Positions 27,843 through 36,658 of a DNA stretch of 44,365 bases are shown here, piece by piece (the stretch's first letter is position 1; the number at the start of each line of letters is the position of its first letter). The notes under the pieces were generated by a model. It searched no databases, was not told where the DNA came from, and saw only the letters and a list, made by a program, of their open reading frames with translations. Made by a program: the position numbers and the translations under genes. Location: the NCBI RefSeq assembly GCF_022825805.1, contig NZ_JAJDWC010000035.1:1-44365 (forward strand). Direction: 5' to 3'. This DNA is from Phaeobacter sp. (GTDB lineage: Bacteria > Pseudomonadota > Alphaproteobacteria > Rhodobacterales > Rhodobacteraceae).

Positions 27843-28832
27843 ATGAAAGCAGCATTTTATCGCAGGTTTGGCGCCGCCGATGCCGTGATGGAGGTCGGAG
27901 ATCTGGACGATCAGCCGCCCGCGGCAGGGGAGGTAACCGTGGCGCTGGCTTATTCAGGCGTCAATCCCTCCGATGTGAAGGCCCGCGCCGGTGCAAGAGC
28001 GGGTGTGACGGATCTGCCTTTCCCGACAATTGTGCCACATTCGGATGGATCCGGTGTCATCGTTGCGGTTGGGCCCGGGGTTGATTCGGCTCGTATCGGC
28101 CAGTCTGTTTGGATTTGGAACGGGCAGTGGAAACGCGCGTTTGGCACCGCAGCCGATCAGATCACCCTCCCGGCGCAGCAAGCCGTGCCAATGGTGGCCG
28201 AGGCGACGCTGGAACAAGGCGCCGTGCTTGGCATTCCGGGGCTCACCGCAGCGCATACGGTGTTTCAAGGCGGGGATGTCGCTGGCAAGACCGTTCTTGT
28301 GCAGGGCGGGGCCGGAATGGTCGGCCGTTTGGCGGTGCAAATGGCAAAATGGGGTGGCGCTCGCGTGATTGCGACCTGCTCCGCGTCAGATGTGTCATAT
28401 GTGACCGATGCGGGCGCGGATGTCGTGCTGGAATATGCGCAGGCGGATCTGTCGGATGCGATCCTGGCCGCAAACGACGGCAAAGCGGTTGAGCATATTG
28501 TCGAGGTTGAGTTTGGGGCCAACTGCCAGATCGATGCTGATGTGATCGCCGAAAATGGCCGAATTGTCGCTTACGGGTCGGCCAAGGCTATGACGCCGAC
28601 GCTCCCCTTCTACCCGTTGATGTTCAAAAACGTCTCGCTGGAGATGGCGCTGGTTTATCTGCTGCCGCAGCGGATCCGCGATGAGGCTATACATCGGCTC
28701 AATGGCGCGCTGCAGGATCATGCATTGCATATACCCGTTGCCGAAACCTTTGACCTCACACAGATCGCTGCTGCCCATGAGGCCGTGGAAACAGGCCAGC
28801 GCCGCGGCGCGATTCTGGTGAAAACGCAATAG
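27843..28832 (+). CDS. NADPH:quinone oxidoreductase (zeta-crystallin-like, MDR family)
   Basis: A 329-residue member of the zinc-free medium-chain dehydrogenase family. The ATG at 27843 is chosen because GAGGG lies seven bases upstream; an ATG six bases earlier is too close to it. It has the N-terminal GroES-like domain (YSGVNPSDVKARAG) and an NADPH-binding Rossmann motif VLVQGGAGMVGRLAVQMAK at about 150-168. No Cys/His zinc ligands are seen. It probably reduces quinones or enones by two electrons. It has no obvious operon partner, and the exact substrate is unknown. Confidence 0.85.
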   Translation: MKAAFYRRFGAADAVMEVGDLDDQPPAAGEVTVALAYSGVNPSDVKARAGARAGVTDLPFPTIVPHSDGSGVIVAVGPGVDSARIGQSVWIWNGQWKRAFGTAADQITLPAQQAVPMVAEATLEQGAVLGIPGLTAAHTVFQGGDVAGKTVLVQGGAGMVGRLAVQMAKWGGARVIATCSASDVSYVTDAGADVVLEYAQADLSDAILAANDGKAVEHIVEVEFGANCQIDADVIAENGRIVAYGSAKAMTPTLPFYPLMFKNVSLEMALVYLLPQRIRDEAIHRLNGALQDHALHIPVAETFDLTQIAAAHEAVETGQRRGAILVKTQ

Positions 28833-28944
28833 GCCGAGGCGCGGGCTGGCCGCCTGTTCACACTCGGTTCATCCCGCGCAAGCACCGGAAATCAAAGGAA
28901 TCAAAGAGCTGCATAGAAAACTGCACTTTTTTCCAAAAACACTC

Positions 28945-28973
28945 TTGCACCCCTTTGGAACACCCATTAGACA
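28945..28973 (+). promoter_or_regulatory. Likely sigma-70 promoter of tRNA-Gln
   Basis: TTGCAC at 28945-28950 and TAGACA at 28968-28973, spaced by 17 bases, with the -10 box ending 13 bases before the tRNA. The position is right for a short-leader tRNA transcript. Confidence 0.5.
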
Positions 28974-28986
28974 CCCGGTCACCGAT

Positions 28987-29061
28987 TGGGGTGTAGCCAA
29001 GTGGTAAGGCAGCGGTTTTTGGTACCGTGTATCGTAGGTTCGAATCCTACCACCCCAGCCA
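28987..29061 (+). tRNA. tRNA-Gln (TTG anticodon)
   Basis: A 75-base cloverleaf with encoded CCA. The acceptor stem is TGGGGTG/CACCCCA, the anticodon stem GCGGT/ACCGT encloses loop TTTTGGT with TTG at 29019-29021, and the T-arm is TAGGTTCGAATCCTA. It is a single-copy unit between the quinone reductase and gpmI. Confidence 0.97.
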
Positions 29062-29287
29062 TTTTACACAAAATTCAAAATCATATTTTGGGCGAAGCAA
29101 CTCGTTGTTGAACCGCGTTCTTGTCATTGGTCTGATGTAAACGCCGTCAGGCTCCAAGGTTGTTTCGTAAGCCAACAAAAACTGCGTCTGGCCCAACCGG
29201 TGCGCAGCGGGCGGTTTCCCAATGGCGAGCAAAGCTGTAGAAGGCGGTAACCACTCATACTGTCACCGCAAAGCGGAGCTCGATCCC

Positions 29288-30808
29288 ATGGCGAACTCAA
29301 AACCTGTTGTTCTTTGTATTCTGGATGGATGGGGCAGCAGCGATGGGGAGACCGCCAACGCCCCATATCTCGCAGATACGCCAACGTTTAACTCCATCAT
29401 GGCCAAAGGCCCACAGGCCCGTTTGATCACCCATGGTCCTGATGTTGGCTTGCCCAGCGGGCAGATGGGGAATTCCGAGGTGGGCCACACCAACATCGGG
29501 GCAGGCCGTGTCGTGGCGATGGATCTTGGTCAGATTGACCTCGCCATTGAGGATGGGTCGTTCTACGACAATGCGGCTCTGCAGGATTTGATCGTCAATC
29601 TGCAGCGCACCGGAGGGGCTGCACATGTCATGGGACTTGTGTCCGACGGCGGCGTGCACGGGCATATCACCCATATTCTGGCCGCGGTGAAAGCACTGCG
29701 GGACGCGAACGTTCCCGTCTGGCTGCACGTTATGACCGATGGGCGCGATGTGGCGCCCAAGTCTGCGCTCGGCTACTTGGAACACTTTCAAACGAGCATG
29801 GCGGATGGCGCCCAGATTGCAACAGTCACAGGCCGCTATTTCGCGATGGATCGCGACAATCGCTGGGATCGTGTCAGCCAAGCCTATCATGCCATGATCG
29901 ACGGGGTGGGCCAGTTCACCGCCCCCACTGCGCGTTCTGCTATTGAAGCCAGCTATGATCGCGACGAGTTGGATGAATTCATCAAGGCAACGGTGATCGA
30001 CGGCTACTCTGGGGTTCAGGATGGTGACGCCGTATTCTGCATGAATTTTCGTGCCGATCGCGCGCGAGAGATTTTGCGGGCCATCGGGGAACCCGGTTTT
30101 GATGCTTTCGAAACCGGCAAACGCCCCGAACTCGCTGCGCTGCTGGGAATGGTCGAATACTCTGCCGATCACAACGCCTATATGACGACGGCCTACCCCA
30201 AACGCGAGATCGTCAACACTCTGGGTGCCTGGGTCGCGCAGAAGGGCAAGCGGCAGTTTCGCCTCGCCGAGACCGAAAAATATCCACATGTCACGTTCTT
30301 CTTGAACGGTGGCAAAGAGCAGCCGGAAGAGGGCGAAGATCGCTATATGCCGCAGTCTCCGAAGGTGGCGACCTATGATTTGCAGCCAGAAATGTCCGCG
30401 CCCGAAGTGACGGAGAAATTTGTCGAGGCCATTGGTGCCGGATATGACCTGATCGTCACCAATTATGCCAACCCCGACATGGTCGGGCACACTGGTGATC
30501 TGGGGGCCGCGATCAAAGCCTGCGAAGCGGTGGATCAGGGGTTGGAGAAAGTGGTGGCGGCCCTGGCCGCGGTTGGCGGCACCATGCTCGTCACCGCAGA
30601 TCATGGCAATTGCGAGGTCATGGTCGATCCTGAAACTGGCGGTGCGCATACGGCGCATACAACAAATTTGGTGCCCGTTGCACTGGTTGGTGGGCCGGAT
30701 GGTGCCACGCTGCGGGATGGTCGTTTGGCTGATTTGGCCCCGACGCTCTTGGAGCTTATGGGGCTTGAAAAACCTGATGAAATGACCGGGGAGAGCCTGC
30801 TGGGATGA
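29288..30808 (+). CDS. gpmI: 2,3-bisphosphoglycerate-independent phosphoglycerate mutase
   Basis: A 506-residue glycolytic/gluconeogenic enzyme that interconverts 3- and 2-phosphoglycerate, usual length for the family. The catalytic Ser63 is in GNSEVGHTNIG. Metal ligands include Asp13 in LDGWG, the FRADRAREI region, and the C-terminal ADHGN and HTAHT motifs. I start at the ATG at 29288 (MANSKPVVLCILDGWG) because similarity begins there and GGAG lies nine bases upstream. The longer frame from 29222 looks spurious. Its stop overlaps the next gene as ATGA, so gpmI heads a three-gene operon with envelope proteases. Confidence 0.96.
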   Translation: MANSKPVVLCILDGWGSSDGETANAPYLADTPTFNSIMAKGPQARLITHGPDVGLPSGQMGNSEVGHTNIGAGRVVAMDLGQIDLAIEDGSFYDNAALQDLIVNLQRTGGAAHVMGLVSDGGVHGHITHILAAVKALRDANVPVWLHVMTDGRDVAPKSALGYLEHFQTSMADGAQIATVTGRYFAMDRDNRWDRVSQAYHAMIDGVGQFTAPTARSAIEASYDRDELDEFIKATVIDGYSGVQDGDAVFCMNFRADRAREILRAIGEPGFDAFETGKRPELAALLGMVEYSADHNAYMTTAYPKREIVNTLGAWVAQKGKRQFRLAETEKYPHVTFFLNGGKEQPEEGEDRYMPQSPKVATYDLQPEMSAPEVTEKFVEAIGAGYDLIVTNYANPDMVGHTGDLGAAIKACEAVDQGLEKVVAALAAVGGTMLVTADHGNCEVMVDPETGGAHTAHTTNLVPVALVGGPDGATLRDGRLADLAPTLLELMGLEKPDEMTGESLLG

Positions 30809-32022
30809 CCGTTTGGGCTGAATTCACCCAACCTGTGCTTCGCGGTCGCGCAGGGCAGATCATACCGCAGGCAGGGCAATGGCTGATGACATGGGTTGGT
30901 CCTGCTGCTCTCGCCTTGTCGGTCACCGCGACTGATCAGGTCGCAGCTGATCCTGCCGCGGACGCGCGTAATGCGGCGTCGCAGCTGGAACAGGCGGCTT
31001 TTGCGTTGCAGGCCGCCGACAGCGCCCGCGACCGGGTGTCTGCGTTGACCGAAACAGTCCGTGCCTATGAGGCTGGTTTGGCTGCCATGCGGGATGGCTT
31101 GCGCCGTGTGGCACAACGCGAAGGTCAACTGGCGGTTCAATTGAAAGCGCGCGAAGATGACGTGGCCGAGCTGCTTGGCGTTTTGCAGACCATCGAAACC
31201 TCGCCGCCGCCGGTTTTGATGCTGCACCCTTCCGGGCCCTTGGGGGCTGCGCGATCTGCGATGACTCTGGCGGAGGTCACGCCTGCTCTGCAATCCCGGG
31301 CCACTGCGCTCAAACGTGATTTGCAGGAGGTCCAAACCCTGCGGCTGTTGCAACAAAAAGCAGCTGATACCTTGCAGCAAGGATTGAATGGCGTGCAGGA
31401 GGCGCGGTCTCAGTTGTCTGCTGCGATTGCTGATAGAACCGATTTGCCACGCCGTTTCACACAGGATCCGGTGCGCACGGCGATTTTGATTTCCTCGACT
31501 GAAACGCTCAGCGGTTTTGCCAGTGGTCTGGCGGAAATCGCCGAGGGGGAGATCATCGAAACCGATGTCGACGTTAGCGATCTGCGCGGTGATATCCAGC
31601 TTCCCGTAGAGGGTCTTTTGTTGCGCGGCTATGGGGAAAAGGATGCCGCAGGCATTGCGCGCCCTGGTTGGCTTGTGGCAACGCGCCCGCGCGCATTGGT
31701 TGTTGCGCCGACGGCTGCGACAATTCGCTACCAGGGGCCGCTGCTTGATCTTGGCAATGTCGTGATCCTGGAGCCGCAGCCGGAGACATTGTTCGTCCTG
31801 TCCGGCCTGGCAGAGGTTTACGGAACCGCGGGCGAAGTCATTCCAGCCGGTAGCCCCGTCGGCTTGATGGGAGGCGATCGGCAAGAAATCGGCGCAATTC
31901 TGTCACTAAGCGGTGAAGGGGCTGGAACTGACCGCACAGAAACGCTCTATATAGAAGTGAGAATGGACAACAGTCCGGTGGACCCCGAAACCTGGTTCCG
32001 CAGTGACAAGGATGGAAACTAG
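30805..32022 (+). CDS. EnvC-like murein hydrolase activator (degenerate LytM/M23)
   Basis: A 405-residue protein. After an N-terminal hydrophobic stretch (about 27-47, likely signal peptide or anchor) come long coiled coils (about 50-230), then a LytM-like beta domain (VVAPTAATIRYQGPLLDLGNVVILEP). The HxxxD and HxH zinc ligands of active M23 peptidases are absent: the stretch RPGWLVATRPRALVVAP has no His. It should therefore regulate amidases, as EnvC and NlpD do during division, rather than cut peptidoglycan itself. It overlaps gpmI by four bases and ends three bases before ctpA. The orthologue in relatives lies in the same place. Confidence 0.82.
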   Translation: MTVWAEFTQPVLRGRAGQIIPQAGQWLMTWVGPAALALSVTATDQVAADPAADARNAASQLEQAAFALQAADSARDRVSALTETVRAYEAGLAAMRDGLRRVAQREGQLAVQLKAREDDVAELLGVLQTIETSPPPVLMLHPSGPLGAARSAMTLAEVTPALQSRATALKRDLQEVQTLRLLQQKAADTLQQGLNGVQEARSQLSAAIADRTDLPRRFTQDPVRTAILISSTETLSGFASGLAEIAEGEIIETDVDVSDLRGDIQLPVEGLLLRGYGEKDAAGIARPGWLVATRPRALVVAPTAATIRYQGPLLDLGNVVILEPQPETLFVLSGLAEVYGTAGEVIPAGSPVGLMGGDRQEIGAILSLSGEGAGTDRTETLYIEVRMDNSPVDPETWFRSDKDGN

Positions 32023-32025
32023 TTC

Positions 32026-33369
32026 ATGAGAAAATTTGCGATGGCTGCAGTGGGCGGCACGCTGGCAGGGATCCTTGCCACAACCTATGTAGCTGAGCCT
32101 CTGCTGGCGCAGGAAGGAAACCGGGAGGCCAGCGTTTATGAGCAGCTGGACCTGTTTGGTGATATTTTTGAGCGTATCCGCGTGCAATATGTCGAAGAAG
32201 TCGATGAAACAGAGCTGATCGAGGCAGCCATCGGCGGCATGTTGTCCTCTCTGGATCCGCATTCCAGCTACCTGTCCCCAGATGATGCGGCCAATATGCG
32301 GGTTCAAACTCGCGGCGAGTTTGGTGGCCTCGGGATTGAGGTCACTCAGGAAGAGGGCTTTGTGAAGGTCGTCTCTCCCATCGATGGCACCCCGGCGGAT
32401 GAGGCAGGCATGGAAGCCGGCGATTTCATCACCCATGTGGACGGAGAAAGCGTTCTGGGGCTGGCCCTGGATGAAGCCGTCGATCTGATGCGCGGACCCG
32501 TTGGCTCCGAAATCGTGATCACTGTTGTGCGGGAAGGCGAAGCCGAACCATTTGATGTTTCGATCATTCGCGACACCATCAAGCTTACGGCCGTGCGGGC
32601 GCGTACCGAGGATGAAACGGTTGTCCTGCGGTTGACCACATTCAACGATCAAACCACACCAAATCTGGAATCCGGGTTGGCCGAACAGCTCGAAGAGGCC
32701 GGTGGCATTGAAAACGTCAACGGGATTGTTCTTGATCTGCGCAATAACCCGGGTGGTCTGCTGACCCAGGCCATCAAAGTGGCGGATGCGTTCCTCGATA
32801 GCGGTGAAATCGTCTCGACACGTGGTCGTAACCCAGAAGACGGGGAGCGTTTCAACGCGACGCCGGGTGATCTGGTTGGCGGCAAGCCCATTGTTGTTCT
32901 GATCAACGGCGGTTCTGCCTCGGCATCCGAAATTGTGGCCGGCGCGCTGCAGGATCATCGCCGGGCGATTGTTGTTGGCACCAAATCCTTTGGCAAAGGG
33001 TCCGTTCAGACGGTTATGCCGCTGAAAGGTGAGGGGGCGATGCGCCTGACCACTGCGCGCTACTACACACCATCTGGCCGCTCGATTCAGGCGTTGGGTG
33101 TGTCACCCGACATCGTCGTCGAACAGCCTCGCCGGTCGCCCAATGCTGAGGCCGAGGAAGACGAGGCCGCCGCAGCACGCCGCACCCGTTCCGAGGCAGA
33201 CCTGCGCGGTAGCCTGAACAATGACAGCTTGTCTGAGGATGAGATCCGCCAAATCGAAGAGGATCGCGCCAAGGCCGAAGCCGCAGCAGAGCGGCGCGAG
33301 CAGGACTACCAGCTGGCCTATGCCATCGACATCCTGAAGGGGCTGTCCAAACTGGAAGCTGCAGACTGA
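32026..33369 (+). CDS. ctpA: Carboxy-terminal processing protease (S41 family)
   Basis: A 447-residue periplasmic serine protease that trims or degrades proteins from their C termini. It has an N-terminal signal or anchor (about 1-29) and a PDZ domain at about 95-180. The catalytic core has Ser in GGSASASEI (297-303) and Lys324 in TKSFGKGSVQ. A charged, coiled C-terminal tail rich in Glu/Arg/Ala follows (about 365-447). The start lies three bases after the EnvC-like stop. In other bacteria CtpA acts on peptidoglycan hydrolases with a TPR partner. The neighbourhood with an amidase activator supports an envelope role. A terminator follows. Confidence 0.94.
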   Translation: MRKFAMAAVGGTLAGILATTYVAEPLLAQEGNREASVYEQLDLFGDIFERIRVQYVEEVDETELIEAAIGGMLSSLDPHSSYLSPDDAANMRVQTRGEFGGLGIEVTQEEGFVKVVSPIDGTPADEAGMEAGDFITHVDGESVLGLALDEAVDLMRGPVGSEIVITVVREGEAEPFDVSIIRDTIKLTAVRARTEDETVVLRLTTFNDQTTPNLESGLAEQLEEAGGIENVNGIVLDLRNNPGGLLTQAIKVADAFLDSGEIVSTRGRNPEDGERFNATPGDLVGGKPIVVLINGGSASASEIVAGALQDHRRAIVVGTKSFGKGSVQTVMPLKGEGAMRLTTARYYTPSGRSIQALGVSPDIVVEQPRRSPNAEAEEDEAAAARRTRSEADLRGSLNNDSLSEDEIRQIEEDRAKAEAAAERREQDYQLAYAIDILKGLSKLEAAD

Positions 33370-33393
33370 TCCAAAGCGATTAGCGCTGACCAT

Positions 33394-33423
33394 AAAGCCA
33401 CCTCTCTCGAGGCGGCTTTTTTC
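33394..33423 (+). terminator. Rho-independent terminator after ctpA
   Basis: AAAGCC-A-CCTC, loop TCTC, GAGG-C-GGCTTT, then a run of Ts. It ends the gpmI-envC-ctpA transcript 25 bases after the stop and lies just outside the end of the convergent pobR gene. Confidence 0.85.
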
Positions 33424-33432
33424 TTGTGCGGC

Positions 33433-34308
33433 TCACAGTGGATCTGGTGGGAGCCCTGCGCCATGTGCCTGGCGAAAGCGCCGCGGCGGTTGACCTGTTT
33501 CGCGGGCAAAGACGCGACTGAAATGGGCCGGATCGGTGAATCCCAGTTCATAGGCGATTTCCGCTGCGCTGAGCGTGCTATAAATCAGGAGCCTGCGCGC
33601 CTCCTGCACCATCCGTTCCGTGATGAGCTGAGAGGCTGATTGGCCTGTGGTTCGGCGGCATATCCGGTTGAGATGTGTCGGTGATATAGCCAAGTCCGAT
33701 GCGTAGTCGCTGACCTTTTTTCTGCGCCGGAACCCCTCTTCAACGGCCGTTTGAAAGCGTCGCAACAGCTGATGTTCTGGCGCGGCAGAGGCTACTGTTG
33801 ATGCATCGCTTAGCAGCTGTACCAACGCGCCCGCCGTTGCAGTCACCAAGCCTCGTAGGATCTGCGCCCGGGCAGGTCCGGGATGGGCGTACTCTCCGGC
33901 CAGCAGGTGCAAAAGCTGCCGCACGCGGCTGTCCGCTGCGGTGACTGCCGGTTGCTGCAGGGCGCGATCAATGGCGCTATCACCGTCCAAACAGTGGGTC
34001 AAAAGATCGGCGGTAATCGAAACGACCCATCCGTTGGTGCCAATGTCGAACTGAAAACCATGCACAACGCCGCAGGGCAGATTGATCACGCAGGGTGCCG
34101 TGAACTCATGCTCTGTTCCGTCAATATTTGCGACGCCCTGGCCATGCTCGACCAGCAGGATTTGATGCAGTCGCGCATGGCGGTGTGGCGCCAAAGACCA
34201 CTGATATAGTGTCGATCTCGCCTCAATAGTCTCTAAATGCAGGAGATCAGCCAGATCTTTTGTTTCGCCAAACAAGCTGAAGGTCGCGATATGCGGCAGA
34301 GTATTCAT
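33433..34308 (-). CDS. pobR: PobR-like AraC family regulator
   Basis: A 291-residue AraC-family activator from the chosen ATG (MNTLPHIATFSLFGE). Starts at 34344 (ATG) or 34350 (TTG) would add 12-14 residues. It has an N-terminal cupin-like effector domain (QWSLAPHRHARLHQILLVEHGQG, then INLPCGVVHGFQFD) and a C-terminal double helix-turn-helix (SPTHLNRICRRTTGQSASQL, then AEIAYELGFTDPAHFSRVFARETG). It is divergent from pobA, across an 86-base gap, the usual pobR-pobA arrangement. It probably activates pobA in the presence of 4-hydroxybenzoate. Confidence 0.88.
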   Translation of the reverse strand: MNTLPHIATFSLFGETKDLADLLHLETIEARSTLYQWSLAPHRHARLHQILLVEHGQGVANIDGTEHEFTAPCVINLPCGVVHGFQFDIGTNGWVVSITADLLTHCLDGDSAIDRALQQPAVTAADSRVRQLLHLLAGEYAHPGPARAQILRGLVTATAGALVQLLSDASTVASAAPEHQLLRRFQTAVEEGFRRRKKVSDYASDLAISPTHLNRICRRTTGQSASQLITERMVQEARRLLIYSTLSAAEIAYELGFTDPAHFSRVFARETGQPPRRFRQAHGAGLPPDPL

Positions 34309-34394
34309 GTCGTAAAGGTACAAGTTTTCGGATGATCGGTCCATTCGCAAACCTGCGTGTCCAAGGCAAACTGAGGGAGGGATAGGAGGGCGCG

Positions 34395-35576
34395 ATGAAG
34401 ACCGATAGCACTCAGGTTGTCATCATCGGCGGTGGGCCATCAGGTCTGTTGCTGTCACAACTGCTGCACCGGGCGGGGGTGGAGACACTTGTTCTGGAGC
34501 GCCAAAGTCGTGCGCATGTTTTGGGCCGTATTCGCGCGGGCGTTCTTGAAACCGGTCTTGTCGGCCTGTTGCGTAAAGCTGGGGTAAGTGCCCGTATGGA
34601 TCAGCAAGGTGCCGTGCATCATGGCTTTCATATTGCGCATCAAGGCCGGTTGGATCGCATCGACCTTGACGCGCGCACGGATGGGCAATCGGTCATGGTC
34701 TATGGTCAGACGGAGGTGACCCGCGATCTTTATGACGCGCGTGATCGCATGGGCGGCGTTGTGCTACATGGCGTAGAAGATGTCAGGCTGTGCAATCTGA
34801 CCAACGGGCAGCCCCATGTCCTGTTCCGCCACGCAGGAGCTGCGCATCGCGTTGATGCGACTTTTATCGTGGGGGCCGATGGGTTCCATGGTGTCAGCCG
34901 CAAATCGATCCCAGAGGGCGTGCTGCGTGAATATGAAAAACTATACCCATTTGGCTGGCTTGGGGTGTTGTCCGAAACCAGGCCCGTGCAGTCCGAACTG
35001 ATCTATGCTCGACATGACCGTGGTTTTGCCCTCTGTTCCATGCGCAATCCGAAGCTCAGCCGCTATTACATTCAGGTGCCTCTCAGTGAACGTGCCGACG
35101 CTTGGTCTGATGCTGCATTCTGGGAAGAGCTGAGGCGCCGCTTGCCGGAGGGTGTCGCAGATCAGATCGAAACGGGTCCTTCAATCGAAAAGTCAATCGC
35201 TCCACTGCGCAGTTTCGTGGCTGAGCCGATGCGATATGGGGCCTTGTTTCTGGCAGGTGACGCCGCCCATATCGTGCCCCCAACCGGGGCGAAGGGCCTG
35301 AACCTGGCGGCGTCTGATATTCACTATCTGCATCAGGGGCTGATCGATTATTTCCTGCAAAACGACAGCACCGGATTGGACGGCTATTCTGAACGCGCCC
35401 TGGCCAGGGTCTGGAAGGCCGAGCGTTTCAGTTGGTGGATGACGTGCCTGTTGCATCAGTTCCCGGATATGTCGCCTGCGGATCTTCGGCTGCAGCAAGC
35501 TGAACTGGACTATCTGTTCTCCTCCGATGCCGCGCAGACCGTTTTGGCAGAAAACTACGTGGGCTTGCCGTACTGA
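34395..35576 (+). CDS. pobA: 4-hydroxybenzoate 3-monooxygenase
   Basis: A 393-residue flavoprotein that uses FAD, NAD(P)H and O2 to make protocatechuate from 4-hydroxybenzoate. The FAD-binding GGGPSG is at residues 12-17, and the mid-protein DG motif (FIVGADGFHGVSR) and the ribityl-binding GDAAHIVPPTGAKGLN near 290 are complete. The ring-binding RIRAGVLETG matches the family. GGAGGG lies just upstream of the ATG. Its product is the substrate of PcaGH encoded 11 kb away in this window. Confidence 0.96.
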   Translation: MKTDSTQVVIIGGGPSGLLLSQLLHRAGVETLVLERQSRAHVLGRIRAGVLETGLVGLLRKAGVSARMDQQGAVHHGFHIAHQGRLDRIDLDARTDGQSVMVYGQTEVTRDLYDARDRMGGVVLHGVEDVRLCNLTNGQPHVLFRHAGAAHRVDATFIVGADGFHGVSRKSIPEGVLREYEKLYPFGWLGVLSETRPVQSELIYARHDRGFALCSMRNPKLSRYYIQVPLSERADAWSDAAFWEELRRRLPEGVADQIETGPSIEKSIAPLRSFVAEPMRYGALFLAGDAAHIVPPTGAKGLNLAASDIHYLHQGLIDYFLQNDSTGLDGYSERALARVWKAERFSWWMTCLLHQFPDMSPADLRLQQAELDYLFSSDAAQTVLAENYVGLPY

Positions 35577-35683
35577 AGGTCATCCACATCAATCTGCATC
35601 TTTGCACAGCCCGTTGCGCTTTGTGACACAGGAACTGCGCGTCGCTTGTGGCATTCGGCTCTGGCGGTCGGCAGATGGTGGCG

Positions 35684-35693
35684 GTAACGTTAC
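35684..35693. promoter_or_regulatory. Palindrome upstream of the ABC-2 transporter
   Basis: A perfect ten-base palindrome GTAACGTTAC flanked by near-symmetric GGCG and CGCC, 35 bases before the transporter ATG. It looks like a repressor operator or a small hairpin in the leader. No regulator gene sits next to it. Confidence 0.35.
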
Positions 35694-35728
35694 GCCGAAG
35701 TGACATGACCACGGAAAGGAGGCGCGCC

Positions 35729-36658
35729 ATGGCAGCCATCCTGTCAATCAAAGACTTGCAGAAAACATATGATGGCGGGTTTCAAGCGCTCAAAGGCGTG
35801 ACGCTCGACATTGAAGAGGGAGAAATCCTGGCCTTGCTCGGCCCCAATGGTGCTGGGAAGACAACCCTGATTTCAACGGTTTGTGGGATCACCACGCCAA
35901 GCGCGGGCAGCGTTTCGGTCGGCGGCCATGACATCATCGATGATTTCCGCGCTGCGCGACGGCTGATCGGACTTGTGCCGCAGGAAATCAACCTAGAGCC
36001 TTTTGAAACGGTCTGGAATTCGGTGACCTTTTCACGCGGTCTGTTTGGCAAGCCGCGAAATGACGCCTTGATCGAGACGATCCTGCGCAAGCTGTCGTTG
36101 TGGGACAAACGGAAAAGCCAGATCAAGGAATTGTCTGGCGGGATGAAGCGCCGGGTGCTGATCGCCAAAGCGCTCAGCCATGATCCGCGGGTGCTGTTTC
36201 TCGATGAGCCGACCGCTGGCGTTGACGTGGAGCTGCGCAAGGACATGTGGGATGTCGTGGCCGATCTGAAGCGTGATGGCGTGACGATTATCTTGACCAC
36301 CCATTACATCGAAGAGGCCGAGGCCATCGCCGATCGTGTGGGTGTGATCACCAACGGCGAAATCCTGTTGGTGCAGGAAAAAAATCAGCTGATGCGCCAG
36401 TTGGGGCAAAAGCAGCTGGAGGTGCAATTGACCGATCCCCTGCAAGAGGTGCCCGAAGTGTTGCAGCGCCATGGTGTCGAGCTGAGCAAGGACGGCCGCG
36501 CGTTGATCTATTCCTATGACACCAACGCAGAACGCACAGGGATCACGGCTTTGCTGAATGATGTCGCCGCTGCCGGGTTGACCCTGGCAGATGTGCAAAC
36601 CCGCGAGTCCAGTCTGGAAGACATCTTTGTCGGATTGGTATCAGGAGAAGCCGCATGA
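35729..36658 (+). CDS. ABC-2 type transporter ATP-binding protein
   Basis: A 309-residue ATPase. Walker A GPNGAGKT is at 38-45, signature LSGGMKRR at about 141-148 and Walker [13 protein letters not shown] just after. A C-terminal extension of about 90 residues ([21 protein letters not shown]...) is as in the CcmA/NodI/YadG group. AGGAGG six to seven bases upstream fixes the ATG at 35729; the longer frame from 35648 is not needed. Its stop overlaps the permease start by four bases. The pair resembles the YadG/YadH exporter family, whose substrate is not known. Confidence 0.92.
   Translation: MAAILSIKDLQKTYDGGFQALKGVTLDIEEGEILALLGPNGAGKTTLISTVCGITTPSAGSVSVGGHDIIDDFRAARRLIGLVPQEINLEPFETVWNSVTFSRGLFGKPRNDALIETILRKLSLWDKRKSQIKELSGGMKRRVLIAKALSHDPRVLFLDEPTAGVDVELRKDMWDVVADLKRDGVTIILTTHYIEEAEAIADRVGVITNGEILLVQEKNQLMRQLGQKQLEVQLTDPLQEVPEVLQRHGVELSKDGRALIYSYDTNAERTGITALLNDVAAAGLTLADVQTRESSLEDIFVGLVSGEAA

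Noticed and set aside
29297-30658. A 453-codon minus-strand frame opposite gpmI
   Set aside because: gpmI on the plus strand has all catalytic motifs. The opposite frame is an artefact of high-GC codon use, as are similar frames opposite copA, spoVR, adhI and yeaH.
35648-35728. Upstream extension of the ABC-2 ATPase start
   Set aside because: An AGGAGG at the right distance fixes the start at 35729. The extension reads as non-conserved sequence and crosses the palindrome.
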